64,000 nt of DNA. Source: Variovorax paradoxus. Lineage in GTDB: Bacteria; Pseudomonadota; Gammaproteobacteria; Burkholderiales; Burkholderiaceae_C. This document shows, piece after piece, positions 19,748 through 28,296 of this stretch. Location: assembly GCF_024734665.1 (NCBI RefSeq), contig NZ_CP102931.1, positions 4,152,001 to 4,216,000 on the forward strand, given 5' to 3'. Within the stretch, counting starts at the first letter, position 1. Each line of letters begins with the position of its first letter. A model generated the notes under the pieces. That model ran no database searches. It was not told the origin of the DNA and saw nothing but the letters and a program-made list of their open reading frames with translations. The translations under genes were made by a program, and so were the position numbers.

Positions 19748-20587
19748 ATGAAATCGCTCGCCCGTCTGCTGCTCGCCCTTGCCGTCGCGGCACTGCTCGC
19801 CGCCTGCGCGCAATCGCCGCAACCGTCACAACCCAAGAGCGGCGGCAAGACCGAAGTGCTCTGGCTCGGCCAGTCGGCATTCCGAATCACCACGCCGGGC
19901 GGCAAGGTGATCGTGACCGACCCGTGGCTCAAGCTGAACCCGCTGACGCCCGCTGAATACAAGAACCTCGAAGCCCTCGGCAAGGTCGACGTGCTGCTGG
20001 TCACGCATGGTCACTTCGACCACTTCGCGGATGCGCCTGCGCTGGCGCTGCTCAACCAGGTGCCGATGTACGCGCCCGGCGACATGAACCAGACGGTGGG
20101 CGTGCTCGGCATCCTGCCGCCCAACCTTGTGCCGCGCTTCAACAAGAGCGGCACGATCAACCCGGTGCCGGGCATCAAGGTGACTGCCGTGCACGCTGAG
20201 CACTCCTCGGTCATCGTGTGGAAGAACCCGGCCACCGGCAAGGACGAAGTGCACCCCGGCGGCGAGCCCGTGGGCTACATCATCGAGCTGGAGAACGGCT
20301 TCCGCATCTACCACATGGGTGACACGGGCCTGTTCGCCGACATGAAGTTCATCGCCGACTACTACAAGCCCGACCTCGTGCTGATGCCGATCGGCGGCCA
20401 CTTCACGATGGACCCGGTGGACGCCGCCTACGCCACGCGCGAATGGCTCAAGCCGCGCGCGGTGATTCCGATGCACTATGGCGCCAACCCGCTCGGCAAG
20501 GGCACGCCCGACGAATACATCCGCGCGCTAGGCAGCACAAGCACGCGCGTGCTGGCGTTGAAGCCCGGCGAGAAGGCCATCTTCTGA
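19748..20587 (+). CDS. Metallo-beta-lactamase fold hydrolase, predicted lipoprotein
   Basis: 279 residues. The signal peptide ends in a lipobox LLAAC near residue 20, so the enzyme is exported and lipid-anchored. The zinc-binding motif THGHFDHF is present, as are the later HMGDTG and PMHYG histidines. The domain resembles the UPF0173 group of metal-dependent hydrolases. It lies 23 bases after a Bug receptor and 17 before the oxidoreductase. A periplasmic lactonase or esterase acting before uptake is possible but not shown. Confidence 0.82.
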   Translation: MKSLARLLLALAVAALLAACAQSPQPSQPKSGGKTEVLWLGQSAFRITTPGGKVIVTDPWLKLNPLTPAEYKNLEALGKVDVLLVTHGHFDHFADAPALALLNQVPMYAPGDMNQTVGVLGILPPNLVPRFNKSGTINPVPGIKVTAVHAEHSSVIVWKNPATGKDEVHPGGEPVGYIIELENGFRIYHMGDTGLFADMKFIADYYKPDLVLMPIGGHFTMDPVDAAYATREWLKPRAVIPMHYGANPLGKGTPDEYIRALGSTSTRVLALKPGEKAIF

Positions 20588-20604
20588 CAAGGACACACAC
20601 GATC

Positions 20605-21495
20605 ATGGGAACGACACTGGGCCTCATCGGCTACGGCGAAGTGGGCGGCATCTTCGGACGCGGATTGCGCGGGCAAGGCTGCGTGGATGCCGTCTGGGTC
20701 TGGGACAAGCGCTTCGCCGATCCCACGACGGGCGCGGCAGCGCGTGCCGCGGCGGAAAGCGACGGGATGCACGTGGCGAGCGGCCTGCAGGAGCTTTGCA
20801 GCCGCGCCGACCTGCTCATATCCGCCGTTACCGCCTCGAACACGCTGGCGGTGGCCGAAGAAGCTGCGCGCCACGCGCGCGACGGCAGCCGTTTTCTCGA
20901 CCTCAACTCGGCATCGCCCGGCACCAAGCAGCGCGCCGCGGCGGCGCTGGAGCCCATGGGTGTCGCCTACGTCGAGGCCGGCGTCATGACCTCGGTGCCG
21001 CCCTACGGCATCCGCGTGCCGATGCTGCTGGGCGGCCCGCAGGCCGAGGCGCTGGCTGAAACGCTGACCGCCTGGGGCATGGACGTTCGCGTCGTGAGCG
21101 ACCGGCTCGGCGTGGCCTCGGCGATCAAGATGAGCCGCAGCATCATGATCAAGGGGCTGGAGGCGCTGGTCATCGAGAGCTACACCACCGCCAGGCGCTA
21201 CGGCGTTGAAGCGCATGTGCTGCCGACGCTGAAGGAAACCTTTCCGCAGATCGACTGGGACAAGCAAGGCGCCTACTTCTTCAGCCGCGTCGTGCAGCAC
21301 GGCAAGCGCCGCGCGGAAGAAATGCGCGAAGCAGCGCAGACCGTGCGCGAGGCCGGCTTCGAGCCCCTGATGACGGCCGCCATCGCGGCCAAGCAGGATT
21401 GGGTTGCCGCGCAGGCACGCGACGGCCTGTTCGAGGGGCTGGATGCCGCAAGCGACTGGCAGGCCTACGCGGATCGCCTCATCGGCCGCAAGTGA
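20605..21495 (+). CDS. NAD(P)-dependent oxidoreductase, 6-phosphogluconate dehydrogenase-like with DUF1932
   Basis: 296 residues from ATG 20605, with AAGGAC upstream. The N-terminal Rossmann motif is GLIGYGEVGGIFGRGL. An all-helical C-terminal domain of the DUF1932 type follows (VASAIKMSRSIMIKGLEAL, where lysine is the usual catalytic position). The family oxidises or reduces hydroxy acids. In this operon it could act on a side intermediate of gallate or methoxy-aromatic catabolism; the substrate is not known. Confidence 0.82.
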   Translation: MGTTLGLIGYGEVGGIFGRGLRGQGCVDAVWVWDKRFADPTTGAAARAAAESDGMHVASGLQELCSRADLLISAVTASNTLAVAEEAARHARDGSRFLDLNSASPGTKQRAAAALEPMGVAYVEAGVMTSVPPYGIRVPMLLGGPQAEALAETLTAWGMDVRVVSDRLGVASAIKMSRSIMIKGLEALVIESYTTARRYGVEAHVLPTLKETFPQIDWDKQGAYFFSRVVQHGKRRAEEMREAAQTVREAGFEPLMTAAIAAKQDWVAAQARDGLFEGLDAASDWQAYADRLIGRK

Positions 21496-21497
21496 CT

Positions 21498-22187
21498 ATG
21501 GCCGAACCGATCAAGGGCATCTGCTCCATGGCCACGAAGGGCCTGCTGCTGGAGCTGGCCGCGGCGTACACGCGCTCGAGCGGCGTGCCGGTTTCCTTCG
21601 AGGCGGTGGGCGGTGTGGATGCCGCAAAGCGCGTCTCGGCAGGAGAGCCATTCGACGTGGTGGTTCTCGCCTCTGATGCCATCGACAAGCTGGCGGCTGC
21701 CGGCAAGGTGGACGCATCGCGCAAGACCGACGTGGTGCGTTCCGGCGTTGCCGTGGCCGTTGCCGCCAATGCAGCACGGATCGACATCTCCACCGAAGAA
21801 GCGGTGCGGCGCGCCGTGCTGGATGCGACCAGCGTTGCGTACTCGACAGGTCCCAGCGGAGTTGCGCTGACCGCGCTGTTCGAGCGCTGGGGCATCGCCG
21901 ACATCATCAAGGGCCGATTGGTACAGGCACCGTCCGGTGTGCCGGTTGGCTCGTTGATCGCACGGGGAGAAGCCGCGCTGGGCTTTCAGCAACTGAGCGA
22001 GCTGATCGGTGTCGATGGCATCGTGCTGCTGGGGCCGTTGCCTCCGGCGATCCAGATCACCACGGTGTTCAGCGCGGCGCCGGGCTCGTACGCTTCGCAA
22101 CCAGATCCCGCAAGCGGGCTGCTCGCGTACCTGGCCTCGGATGACAGCGCAGAAGCCAAGCGCCGGCACGGCATGGAGCCTGCCTAA
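21498..22187 (+). CDS. Periplasmic-binding-protein fold protein without signal peptide
   Basis: 229 residues starting MAEPIKGICSMATKGL two bases after the previous stop. It has the ModA-like class II binding fold (AAAYTRSSGVPVSFEAVGGVD, FDVVVLASDAIDKL, GPSGVALTALFERWG). It begins directly in the domain with no leader, so it should stay in the cytoplasm, unlike transport receptors. No ABC transporter genes are nearby. It may be an enzyme or ligand sensor of the pathway. The last four bases overlap the convergent LysR gene. Confidence 0.75.
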   Translation: MAEPIKGICSMATKGLLLELAAAYTRSSGVPVSFEAVGGVDAAKRVSAGEPFDVVVLASDAIDKLAAAGKVDASRKTDVVRSGVAVAVAANAARIDISTEEAVRRAVLDATSVAYSTGPSGVALTALFERWGIADIIKGRLVQAPSGVPVGSLIARGEAALGFQQLSELIGVDGIVLLGPLPPAIQITTVFSAAPGSYASQPDPASGLLAYLASDDSAEAKRRHGMEPA

Positions 22188-23089
22188 CGGGCCGCCGACT
22201 TGCGAGAGCCATTGCCCTTGCCCGCAATGACAAGCCCCGCGCTCTCGACAAAGCCGTGAATCAACCTCAGCCGCGGCGACGCCCGCTGCCACAGGACGCC
22301 GAAGCGCCGCGTCTCCGAAGGCAGCGGTAGCGGAATCTTCGCGATGCGCTGCCCATCGAGCAGCGGCGAAGCGATGTCGGGCACGACCGACACGCCGAGG
22401 CCGCGGTCGACCATCATCGCGATTGCCAGCAATGAGCTGAGCTCGAAGCGCTCCTGCGGCACGATGCCCGCCGAACGAAGGTAGCGGTCGGCCTGCTTGC
22501 CGCCGCCGAGGTTGCGGTCGTAGCGGATGAGCGGTGAGGTCCGCAGCAGCTCGTGGGGATCGCGCCGCGCAAGGCGGCTCGGCGCGAGCAGCACCAGCGG
22601 TTCTTCGCGCAGCAGGGCCCAGTCGAATGTCTTCGCGAGCGCGAACGGTGGATACAGGCACACGGCCGCATCGAGTTCGCCCTGCTGCATGGCCTTGTAG
22701 AGCGCGGCGGTGTTGCCCGACTGCAGATACACCTTGACGCCCGGATGCGTCTTCACGAAGCGCGCGAGGATGTCCGGCAGCAGGCTGTGGATGGCCGTGT
22801 TGATGGTGCCGATGACCAGCTCGCCGCCGGCTGCCTCGCTGCCCACCAGCGCCTTGATGTCGCTCACCTCGCGCAGCAGCGTGCGGGCCCGCTGCACCAG
22901 CCGGTGTCCCGCCTCGGTCGGCTGCACCGTGCGGCCGGCGCGCGCGAGCAGCGGCGCGTTGAGCTCCCGCTCCAGCGCGCGGATCTGCTGCGCCACCGCG
23001 CCGGGCGTCAGGTCGAGCCGGCGTGCGGCCTCCGACATCGAGCCCGACTCCACCACCAGAAGAAAGCTTTGCAGGTAGGCCGTTTCCAT
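22184..23089 (-). CDS. LysR-type transcriptional regulator
   Basis: 301 residues, usual LysR length. The N-terminal HTH is YLQSFLLVVESGSMSEAAR followed by LTPGAVAQQIRALE. The effector-binding domain starts at about residue 90. It is divergent from the CitE-like lyase gene with a 75-base gap containing a perfect 17-base palindrome, so it probably controls the lyase / receptor / CoA-transferase / hydrolase cluster and itself. Confidence 0.92.
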   Translation of the reverse strand: METAYLQSFLLVVESGSMSEAARRLDLTPGAVAQQIRALERELNAPLLARAGRTVQPTEAGHRLVQRARTLLREVSDIKALVGSEAAGGELVIGTINTAIHSLLPDILARFVKTHPGVKVYLQSGNTAALYKAMQQGELDAAVCLYPPFALAKTFDWALLREEPLVLLAPSRLARRDPHELLRTSPLIRYDRNLGGGKQADRYLRSAGIVPQERFELSSLLAIAMMVDRGLGVSVVPDIASPLLDGQRIAKIPLPLPSETRRFGVLWQRASPRLRLIHGFVESAGLVIAGKGNGSRKSAAR

Positions 23090-23102
23090 GAAGATAGATT
23101 TT

Positions 23103-23119
23103 CTGCGATCTGATCGCAG
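23103..23119. promoter_or_regulatory. Probable LysR operator, perfect 17-bp palindrome
   Basis: CTGCGATC-T-GATCGCAG lies between the divergent LysR and lyase genes, 13 bases from the regulator start and 45 from the lyase start. Both arms are fully complementary. Position fits an auto-regulatory and activation site. Confidence 0.6.
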
Positions 23120-23164
23120 GGAGCAGCTGTTTTTCTCTTCTCATGAACTGCGGACACTGCATGC

Positions 23165-24037
23165 ATGAGAAGCAAACTCTTCGTTCCCGGCACCCGTCCT
23201 GAACTGTTCGCCAAGGCACTGGCCAGTGCGGCGGACGCCATCTGCCTCGACCTGGAAGACGCGGTGTCCGAGCCGCGCAAGGACGAGGCGCGCGAGACCG
23301 TGCGCCAGCTGCTGCTTGCCAGCGGCGATGCGACCTCCTCGCAAAAGACACTGATCGTTCGCGTCAACGCCATGGACACGCCGCACTTCGAGCGCGACGT
23401 GGCGGCGGTGGCGCAGGCCGGCGTGCACCTGATCAACCTGCCGAAGCCGCAAAGCCCGGCGCACGTGCGCACGGCGGTAGAAGCCATCGAGCGCGCCGAA
23501 CGCTCTAACGGCGTGCAGGCGCCCATTGGCCTACTGCTGAACATCGAGACACCCACTGCCTTACGCACGGCAGCGGAACTCGCGCTGGCGCATCCGCGGG
23601 TGGCGGGGCTGCAGCTGGGGCTGGGCGACCTGTTCGAGCCGCTGGGCATCGCCCGGCGCGAACCTTCCGCGATTCGCCAGGCCATGTTCGCGATGCGCAT
23701 CGCAGCCGGCGAAGCGGGCGTGTATGCCTACGACGGCGCATTCGCGAACATCCGCGATGCCGAGGGCTACCGCGCCGAAGCCATGCTGGCGCGCGACCTC
23801 GGCTTTCTGGGCAAGACCTGCATCCACCCGAGCCAGATCGCCATTGCCAACGAGGTGTTCCGCCCCACGGATGAAGAGATTGCGCACGCCTGCAAGGTGG
23901 TCGAGGCGGCCCGTGAGGCCGATGCCCAAGGCATTGGCGCCTATGTGGTGGACGGAAAAATGATCGACATCCCCTTTGTGATTCGCGCACGCGCCATCGT
24001 CGAGAGTGCGCGCAGCCTGGGGCTACTGCCTGGCTGA
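23165..24037 (+). CDS. HpcH/HpaI (CitE-like) CoA ester lyase
   Basis: 290 residues. Signatures of the citrate lyase beta-subunit group: SKLFVPGTRPELFAKAL, DAICLDLEDAV, IVRVNAMDT, LLNIETPTAL (metal-binding glutamate), GLGDLFEPLG and KTCIHPSQIAIAN. Such lyases cleave 3-hydroxyacyl-CoA esters such as malyl-CoA or citramalyl-CoA to an acyl-CoA and a 2-oxo acid. The class III CoA-transferase two genes downstream would provide the CoA ester. Substrate not determinable from sequence. Confidence 0.88.
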   Translation: MRSKLFVPGTRPELFAKALASAADAICLDLEDAVSEPRKDEARETVRQLLLASGDATSSQKTLIVRVNAMDTPHFERDVAAVAQAGVHLINLPKPQSPAHVRTAVEAIERAERSNGVQAPIGLLLNIETPTALRTAAELALAHPRVAGLQLGLGDLFEPLGIARREPSAIRQAMFAMRIAAGEAGVYAYDGAFANIRDAEGYRAEAMLARDLGFLGKTCIHPSQIAIANEVFRPTDEEIAHACKVVEAAREADAQGIGAYVVDGKMIDIPFVIRARAIVESARSLGLLPG

Positions 24038-24073
24038 ACTGAGCTTCCCATTAATAAAAACGGAGACAAGACA

Positions 24074-25054
24074 ATGCATTTCCCATCCTTCCTTCGCCCG
24101 CGCGTGCTCGCTGTTGTTGCAGCGGCAGCGCTCACCAGCGCGGCATTCGCCCAAGGCGCCTACCCCAGCAAGGCCATCACGATCGTGGTGCCCTACCCGG
24201 CCGGCGGCTCCAACGACACCTTCGCGCGACAGGTCGCCAAGGAACTGGGCGACCAGCTCAAGCAGCCCGTGATCATCGACAACCGCCCCGGCGCGAGCGG
24301 CAACACCGGCACGGCACAGGTGGCGCGCGCCACCCCCGACGGCTACACGCTGGTGGCGGTGTCGTCCAGCATGACGACCAATGCGGCCGTGCAATCGAAG
24401 ATGCCCTTCGATCCGGTCAAGGGCCTCGCGCCCGTGGCCATGTTCGCCAAGGGCCCGTTCATCGTCGCGGTCAACAACGAGTTTCCCGCGAAGACACCGG
24501 CCGAGCTGATCGCCGCCATCAAAGCCAAGCCCGGCCAGTACAACTACGCCTCGTCCGGCTCGGGCAGCGTGAACCAGTTCGGCACCGAGCTGCTCAAGGC
24601 CAAGGTGGGCGACCTGCAGATCGCGCACATCCCCTACAAGGGCATGGGTCCGGCCGTGACCGACCTGATCGGCAACCAGACGCAGCTGCTGATTTCAAGC
24701 GGCCCGTCGCTGCTGCCGATGGTGCGTGCCGGCAAGCTGCGCGCGGTGGGCATCACGAGCCTGAAGTCCAGCCCCGTCGCACCCGATCTCACACCGATGG
24801 CCACTGCAGTGCCCGGCTACGAATTCGAACTCTGGTGGGGCCTGCTGGCACCGGCAGGCACGCCGCCCGACGTGGTCGCAAAGCTCAACGGGGCCGTCAA
24901 CCAGATCCTGACCAGGCCCGAGATCACGGCCAACTTCCTGCGCGAAGGCGCCATCGCCACGCCGCTGACGTCGGCGCAGTTCGGCACCGTGATCGCCGAC
25001 GACGTGGAGCGCTGGAAGAAGCTGGCCAAGCAACAGAACATCACAGCCGACTGA
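24074..25054 (+). CDS. Bug-family substrate-binding protein (third)
   Basis: 326 residues with CGGAGA upstream of ATG 24074. Signal peptide ends near TSAAFAQGAYP. Mature motifs: YPSKAITIVVPYPAGGSND, NRPGASGNTGTAQVA, HIPYKGMGPAVTD and AGKLRAVGI. It lies between the lyase and CoA-transferase genes, so its ligand is probably the carboxylate that this cluster degrades. No TctAB partner nearby. Confidence 0.92.
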   Translation: MHFPSFLRPRVLAVVAAAALTSAAFAQGAYPSKAITIVVPYPAGGSNDTFARQVAKELGDQLKQPVIIDNRPGASGNTGTAQVARATPDGYTLVAVSSSMTTNAAVQSKMPFDPVKGLAPVAMFAKGPFIVAVNNEFPAKTPAELIAAIKAKPGQYNYASSGSGSVNQFGTELLKAKVGDLQIAHIPYKGMGPAVTDLIGNQTQLLISSGPSLLPMVRAGKLRAVGITSLKSSPVAPDLTPMATAVPGYEFELWWGLLAPAGTPPDVVAKLNGAVNQILTRPEITANFLREGAIATPLTSAQFGTVIADDVERWKKLAKQQNITAD

Positions 25055-25071
25055 GGAAAGAAAGAGACCCC

Positions 25072-26265
25072 ATGAGCACTACCGCCCCCGACAACGCTGG
25101 CGACGACAAGCACCTGCCCGCGCGCCAGGGCCCCGCCGGGCCGTTGAGCGGCCTGCGCGTGCTCGACCTGAGCGCCTACATCGCGGGCCCGTACGGTTGC
25201 TCGCTGCTGGCCGATCAGGGCGCGGAAGTCATCAAGATCGAGCCGCCCACCGGCGACAACCTGCGCAAGTACCCATCGACGCTGGAAGCCGAGAGCCGAG
25301 CGTTCATCGGCGTCAACCGCAGCAAGCTGGGCGTGGTGCTCGACCTCAAGAACCCGCAAGACCTTGCCGCGCTGATGGCACTGGCGCGCACTGCCGACGT
25401 GCTGGTGCACAACTTTCGCCCCAGCGTGCCGCCACGGCTGGGCATTGCGTACGACCAGTTGAAGGCGGTGAACCCGCGCCTGATCTACTGCGCCGTCACC
25501 GGCTATGGCGAGACCGGCCCGCTGCGCGAGAAGGCCGGCTACGACCAGGTGCTGCAGACCATGACCGGCATGTGCGCGCTGCAGGGCAAGCGCGGAGAGC
25601 CGCCCGAGATCATTTACGGCTCGGTGGTCGACTACTACGCGGCCGCGCTGGTGGCTGCCGGCGTGGCATCGGCGCTGTACGAGCGGGAGAAAAGCGGCGA
25701 AGGCCAGTTTGTCGGCGTGTCGCTGCTGCGCTCCGCGCTCACGATGCAGTCGGCCCGCATGGTGTGGGCCGAGGGCGAGCCGAAAGACGTGGGGCGCGAC
25801 ATGCGCTCGGGCGGCATCACCGGCCTCCACCCCACGCGCGAGGGGCACATCTATATCTCGGCCAACACGCCGCATTTCTGGCAGGCGCTGTGCACCAAGG
25901 TCGGCCTGCCGGAACTGGCTGCCGACGAGCGCTACGACTCGGTGCGCAAGCGCGCGCAGCATGCCGCCGAGATCGTTCCGAAGCTGCGCGCCGCACTGGC
26001 CGCGCGCACCGCACTCGAATGGGAAGAACTCTTCGGCGAGGAAGTGCCCTGCTCCGCCGCCCGCACTGTGGAAGACATGTTCGACAACGAGCAGGTGCTG
26101 GCCGAGGACATGGTGGCGAACTTCGCGCACCCCACGCTCGGCTCGTACCGCGGTTTCACCCGGCCTGTGCGATTCGGCCGCACGCCGGGGCCCGAGCCCT
26201 TTGCCGCGCCGACGCTGGGACAGCACACCGGGGTCGTGCTGGCCGCGCAGCGCGTGGACGAATAG
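25072..26265 (+). CDS. Class III (Frc/CaiB-type) CoA-transferase
   Basis: 397 residues from ATG 25072. Signatures: GLRVLDLSAYIAGPYGCSLLAD, GAEVIKIEPPTGD, NRSKLGVVLDLKN, HNFRPSVPPRLG and YGSVVDYYAAAL, with the presumed nucleophilic aspartate near residue 187. It moves CoA from a donor such as succinyl-CoA to a carboxylic acid. Followed after 3 bases by the amidohydrolase gene, so the two are co-translated. Confidence 0.9.
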   Translation: MSTTAPDNAGDDKHLPARQGPAGPLSGLRVLDLSAYIAGPYGCSLLADQGAEVIKIEPPTGDNLRKYPSTLEAESRAFIGVNRSKLGVVLDLKNPQDLAALMALARTADVLVHNFRPSVPPRLGIAYDQLKAVNPRLIYCAVTGYGETGPLREKAGYDQVLQTMTGMCALQGKRGEPPEIIYGSVVDYYAAALVAAGVASALYEREKSGEGQFVGVSLLRSALTMQSARMVWAEGEPKDVGRDMRSGGITGLHPTREGHIYISANTPHFWQALCTKVGLPELAADERYDSVRKRAQHAAEIVPKLRAALAARTALEWEELFGEEVPCSAARTVEDMFDNEQVLAEDMVANFAHPTLGSYRGFTRPVRFGRTPGPEPFAAPTLGQHTGVVLAAQRVDE

Positions 26266-26268
26266 GCC

Positions 26269-27144
26269 ATGCGCACCGACCTCGCGGTGCCCCACAGCAG
26301 CGGCACTCGCAAGCCCGTCAGCGCGACACCCGAAGGCGCATGCGACGCGCACATGCATGTGTACGACCGACGCTTCGCGCTGCACGGGCCGCCCGACGCC
26401 ATGCTTGACCACGCCACGGCCGACGACTATCGCCTGCTGCAGCAACGCATCGGCACGCAGCGCACGGTGGTCGTGCAGCCGCGCGCCCATGGCACGGACA
26501 ACAGCGTGACGCTGGCGGCCATCCAGGCGCTCGGAGCAGAGCGCACACGCGGCGTAGCGGTGGTGCGCCCCGAGGTGAGCGATGCCGAACTCGAACGCCT
26601 GCACGCGGGTGGCATCCGCGGCATCCGGTTCACGCTGTACACGCCGGCGAATGCGGCGACGGACTTCGCCATGGTCGAGCCGCTGGCGCAGCGCGTGCAT
26701 GCGCTCGGCTGGCATGTGCAGTTGCACTGGAATGCAGACCAGATCGTCGAGCACGCGGCGCTGCTCGCGCGCCTGCCCTGCACGATCGTCTTCGACCATC
26801 TCGCCCGGCTGCCGCTGCCCGATGCGCTGGCGCACCCCGCATACGACGTCGTGCGCCGGCTGCTCGACAACGGCCGCACGTGGATCAAGCTGTCGGGCGC
26901 CTACCTGGATTCGCGTGTCGGTGCGCAAGGCGGCTATGCCGACACGACGGGCGTCGCACAAGCCTGGGTACGGCACGCACCCGACCGCGTGGTGTGGGGC
27001 AGCGACTGGCCTCACCCGACCGAGCGCGCCGCCAAGCCCGACGACGCACAGCTGTTCGACCTGCTGGGCCAATGGGTTCCCGATGAGGCCGCGCGCCGCC
27101 GCGTGCTGGTGGACAACCCGGCGCGGCTCTACGACTTTTCCTGA
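26269..27144 (+). CDS. Amidohydrolase of the 2-pyrone-4,6-dicarboxylate lactonase-like family
   Basis: 291 residues. TIM-barrel amidohydrolase (Amidohydro_2) with CDAHMHVYD at residues 25-33, VVVQPRAHGTDN, GIRGIRFTLY, FDHLARLP and VVWGSDWPHP. The same set is found in LigI (pyrone dicarboxylate lactonase), 4-sulfomuconolactone hydrolase and D-galactarolactone isomerase. Opening or isomerising a dicarboxylic lactone is the likely reaction. In context its product would be the acid that the CoA-transferase activates and the CitE-like lyase cleaves. Confidence 0.82.
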   Translation: MRTDLAVPHSSGTRKPVSATPEGACDAHMHVYDRRFALHGPPDAMLDHATADDYRLLQQRIGTQRTVVVQPRAHGTDNSVTLAAIQALGAERTRGVAVVRPEVSDAELERLHAGGIRGIRFTLYTPANAATDFAMVEPLAQRVHALGWHVQLHWNADQIVEHAALLARLPCTIVFDHLARLPLPDALAHPAYDVVRRLLDNGRTWIKLSGAYLDSRVGAQGGYADTTGVAQAWVRHAPDRVVWGSDWPHPTERAAKPDDAQLFDLLGQWVPDEAARRRVLVDNPARLYDFS

Positions 27145-27171
27145 ACTACAAACAAACTCCGAGACATTGGC

Positions 27172-28143
27172 ATGAAGCAACCACAGAAGCGCCTTCTGAA
27201 ATCCGTCGTAGCGCTGGCCGCCTGCGCCGCTCCCCTGCTGGGCTGGGCCGCCTGGCCCGACAAGCCGATCCGCATGGTGGTGCCATACGCCGCGGGCGGC
27301 GGCGCCGACAACACCGCGCGCATCGTGGCGCAGCAGATGAGCACAGCACTGGGCCAACAGATCGTCATCGACAACAAGCCGGGCGCGGGTGGCGTGATCG
27401 GCGCCGACAACGTGGCCAAGGCGGCCGGCGACGGCTACACCGTGCTCTACGACGCATCGGCGTTCTCGGTGAACCCGTCGCTGCGCAAGCTGCCCTTCGA
27501 CGCGGCGAAAGATTTCATTCCGGTGTCGCTGGTGGCCACCGCGCCGCAGATCCTCGTCGTGCCGACCAGTGCGCCCTACAAGACCGTGGCGGAGTTCATC
27601 GACTTCGCGCGCAAGAACCCGGGCAAGCTGAGCTTTGCGTCGGCAGGTGGCGGCACCGGCTCGCACCTGGCGGGCGAAGCCCTGAACGAGCAAGCGAAGA
27701 TCAACCTGATGCACGTGCCTTACAAAGGCGGCGCGCCCGCGCTGACCGACGTGATGGGCGAGCAGGTGTCGGCCTACTTCGGCAACGTGGCCTCGACGCT
27801 GGGCTACGTCAAGGGCGGCAAGCTGCGCGCGCTGGGCGTGAGCTCCATCAAGCGCGTGCCGGGGCTGCCAGACACACCGACGCTCGCCGAGTCGGGCCTG
27901 CCGGGCTACAACGTGGTCGAGTGGAACGGCGTGTTCCTGCCCAAGGGCACGCCGGCCGACATCGTGGAGAAACTCGGCAAGGCAGTGCAGGCTGCAGTCA
28001 ACGACCCGACGGTGCGGCAGAAGCTGCTGCAGCTCGGCCTGGAGCCGGCCGGCACCACACCAGAGGCATTCGCGAAGTTCGTGCAGGACGAGACGGCAAG
28101 AGTGAACGCGCTGGTGAACGCACGCAACATCAGGGTCGATTGA
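27172..28143 (+). CDS. Bug-family substrate-binding protein (fourth)
   Basis: 323 residues; the leader ends around LGWAAWPDKP. Motifs: WPDKPIRMVVPYAAGGGAD, NKPGAGGVIGADNVAK, MHVPYKGGAPALTD and GGKLRALGV. Last gene of the lyase/CoA-transferase cluster. Ligand unknown. Confidence 0.92.
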   Translation: MKQPQKRLLKSVVALAACAAPLLGWAAWPDKPIRMVVPYAAGGGADNTARIVAQQMSTALGQQIVIDNKPGAGGVIGADNVAKAAGDGYTVLYDASAFSVNPSLRKLPFDAAKDFIPVSLVATAPQILVVPTSAPYKTVAEFIDFARKNPGKLSFASAGGGTGSHLAGEALNEQAKINLMHVPYKGGAPALTDVMGEQVSAYFGNVASTLGYVKGGKLRALGVSSIKRVPGLPDTPTLAESGLPGYNVVEWNGVFLPKGTPADIVEKLGKAVQAAVNDPTVRQKLLQLGLEPAGTTPEAFAKFVQDETARVNALVNARNIRVD

Positions 28144-28296
28144 TCCTGCACTCGACGGGGTGTGAGTGAAACGTAGTGTGTGGGTTTCTCCCCGCTGATA
28201 CAGAGGCATACGCGTTTCACGCCACGGCAGGGTAGCCCAACGAAGAATCGGTTCCGTTCACAGACGAACGCCCGTCATTCTTCCGAAGGAACCACA

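Noticed and set aside
24817..28209. 1,130-codon minus-strand frame across the second catabolic cluster
   Set aside because: Antisense to a receptor, CoA-transferase, amidohydrolase and another receptor, all with diagnostic motifs on the plus strand.
28166..28220. Inverted repeat GTGAAACG ... CGTTTCAC between a receptor gene and the thioredoxin-like gene
   Set aside because: Arms of eight bases are 39 bases apart with no T-run and no promoter context; could be chance.
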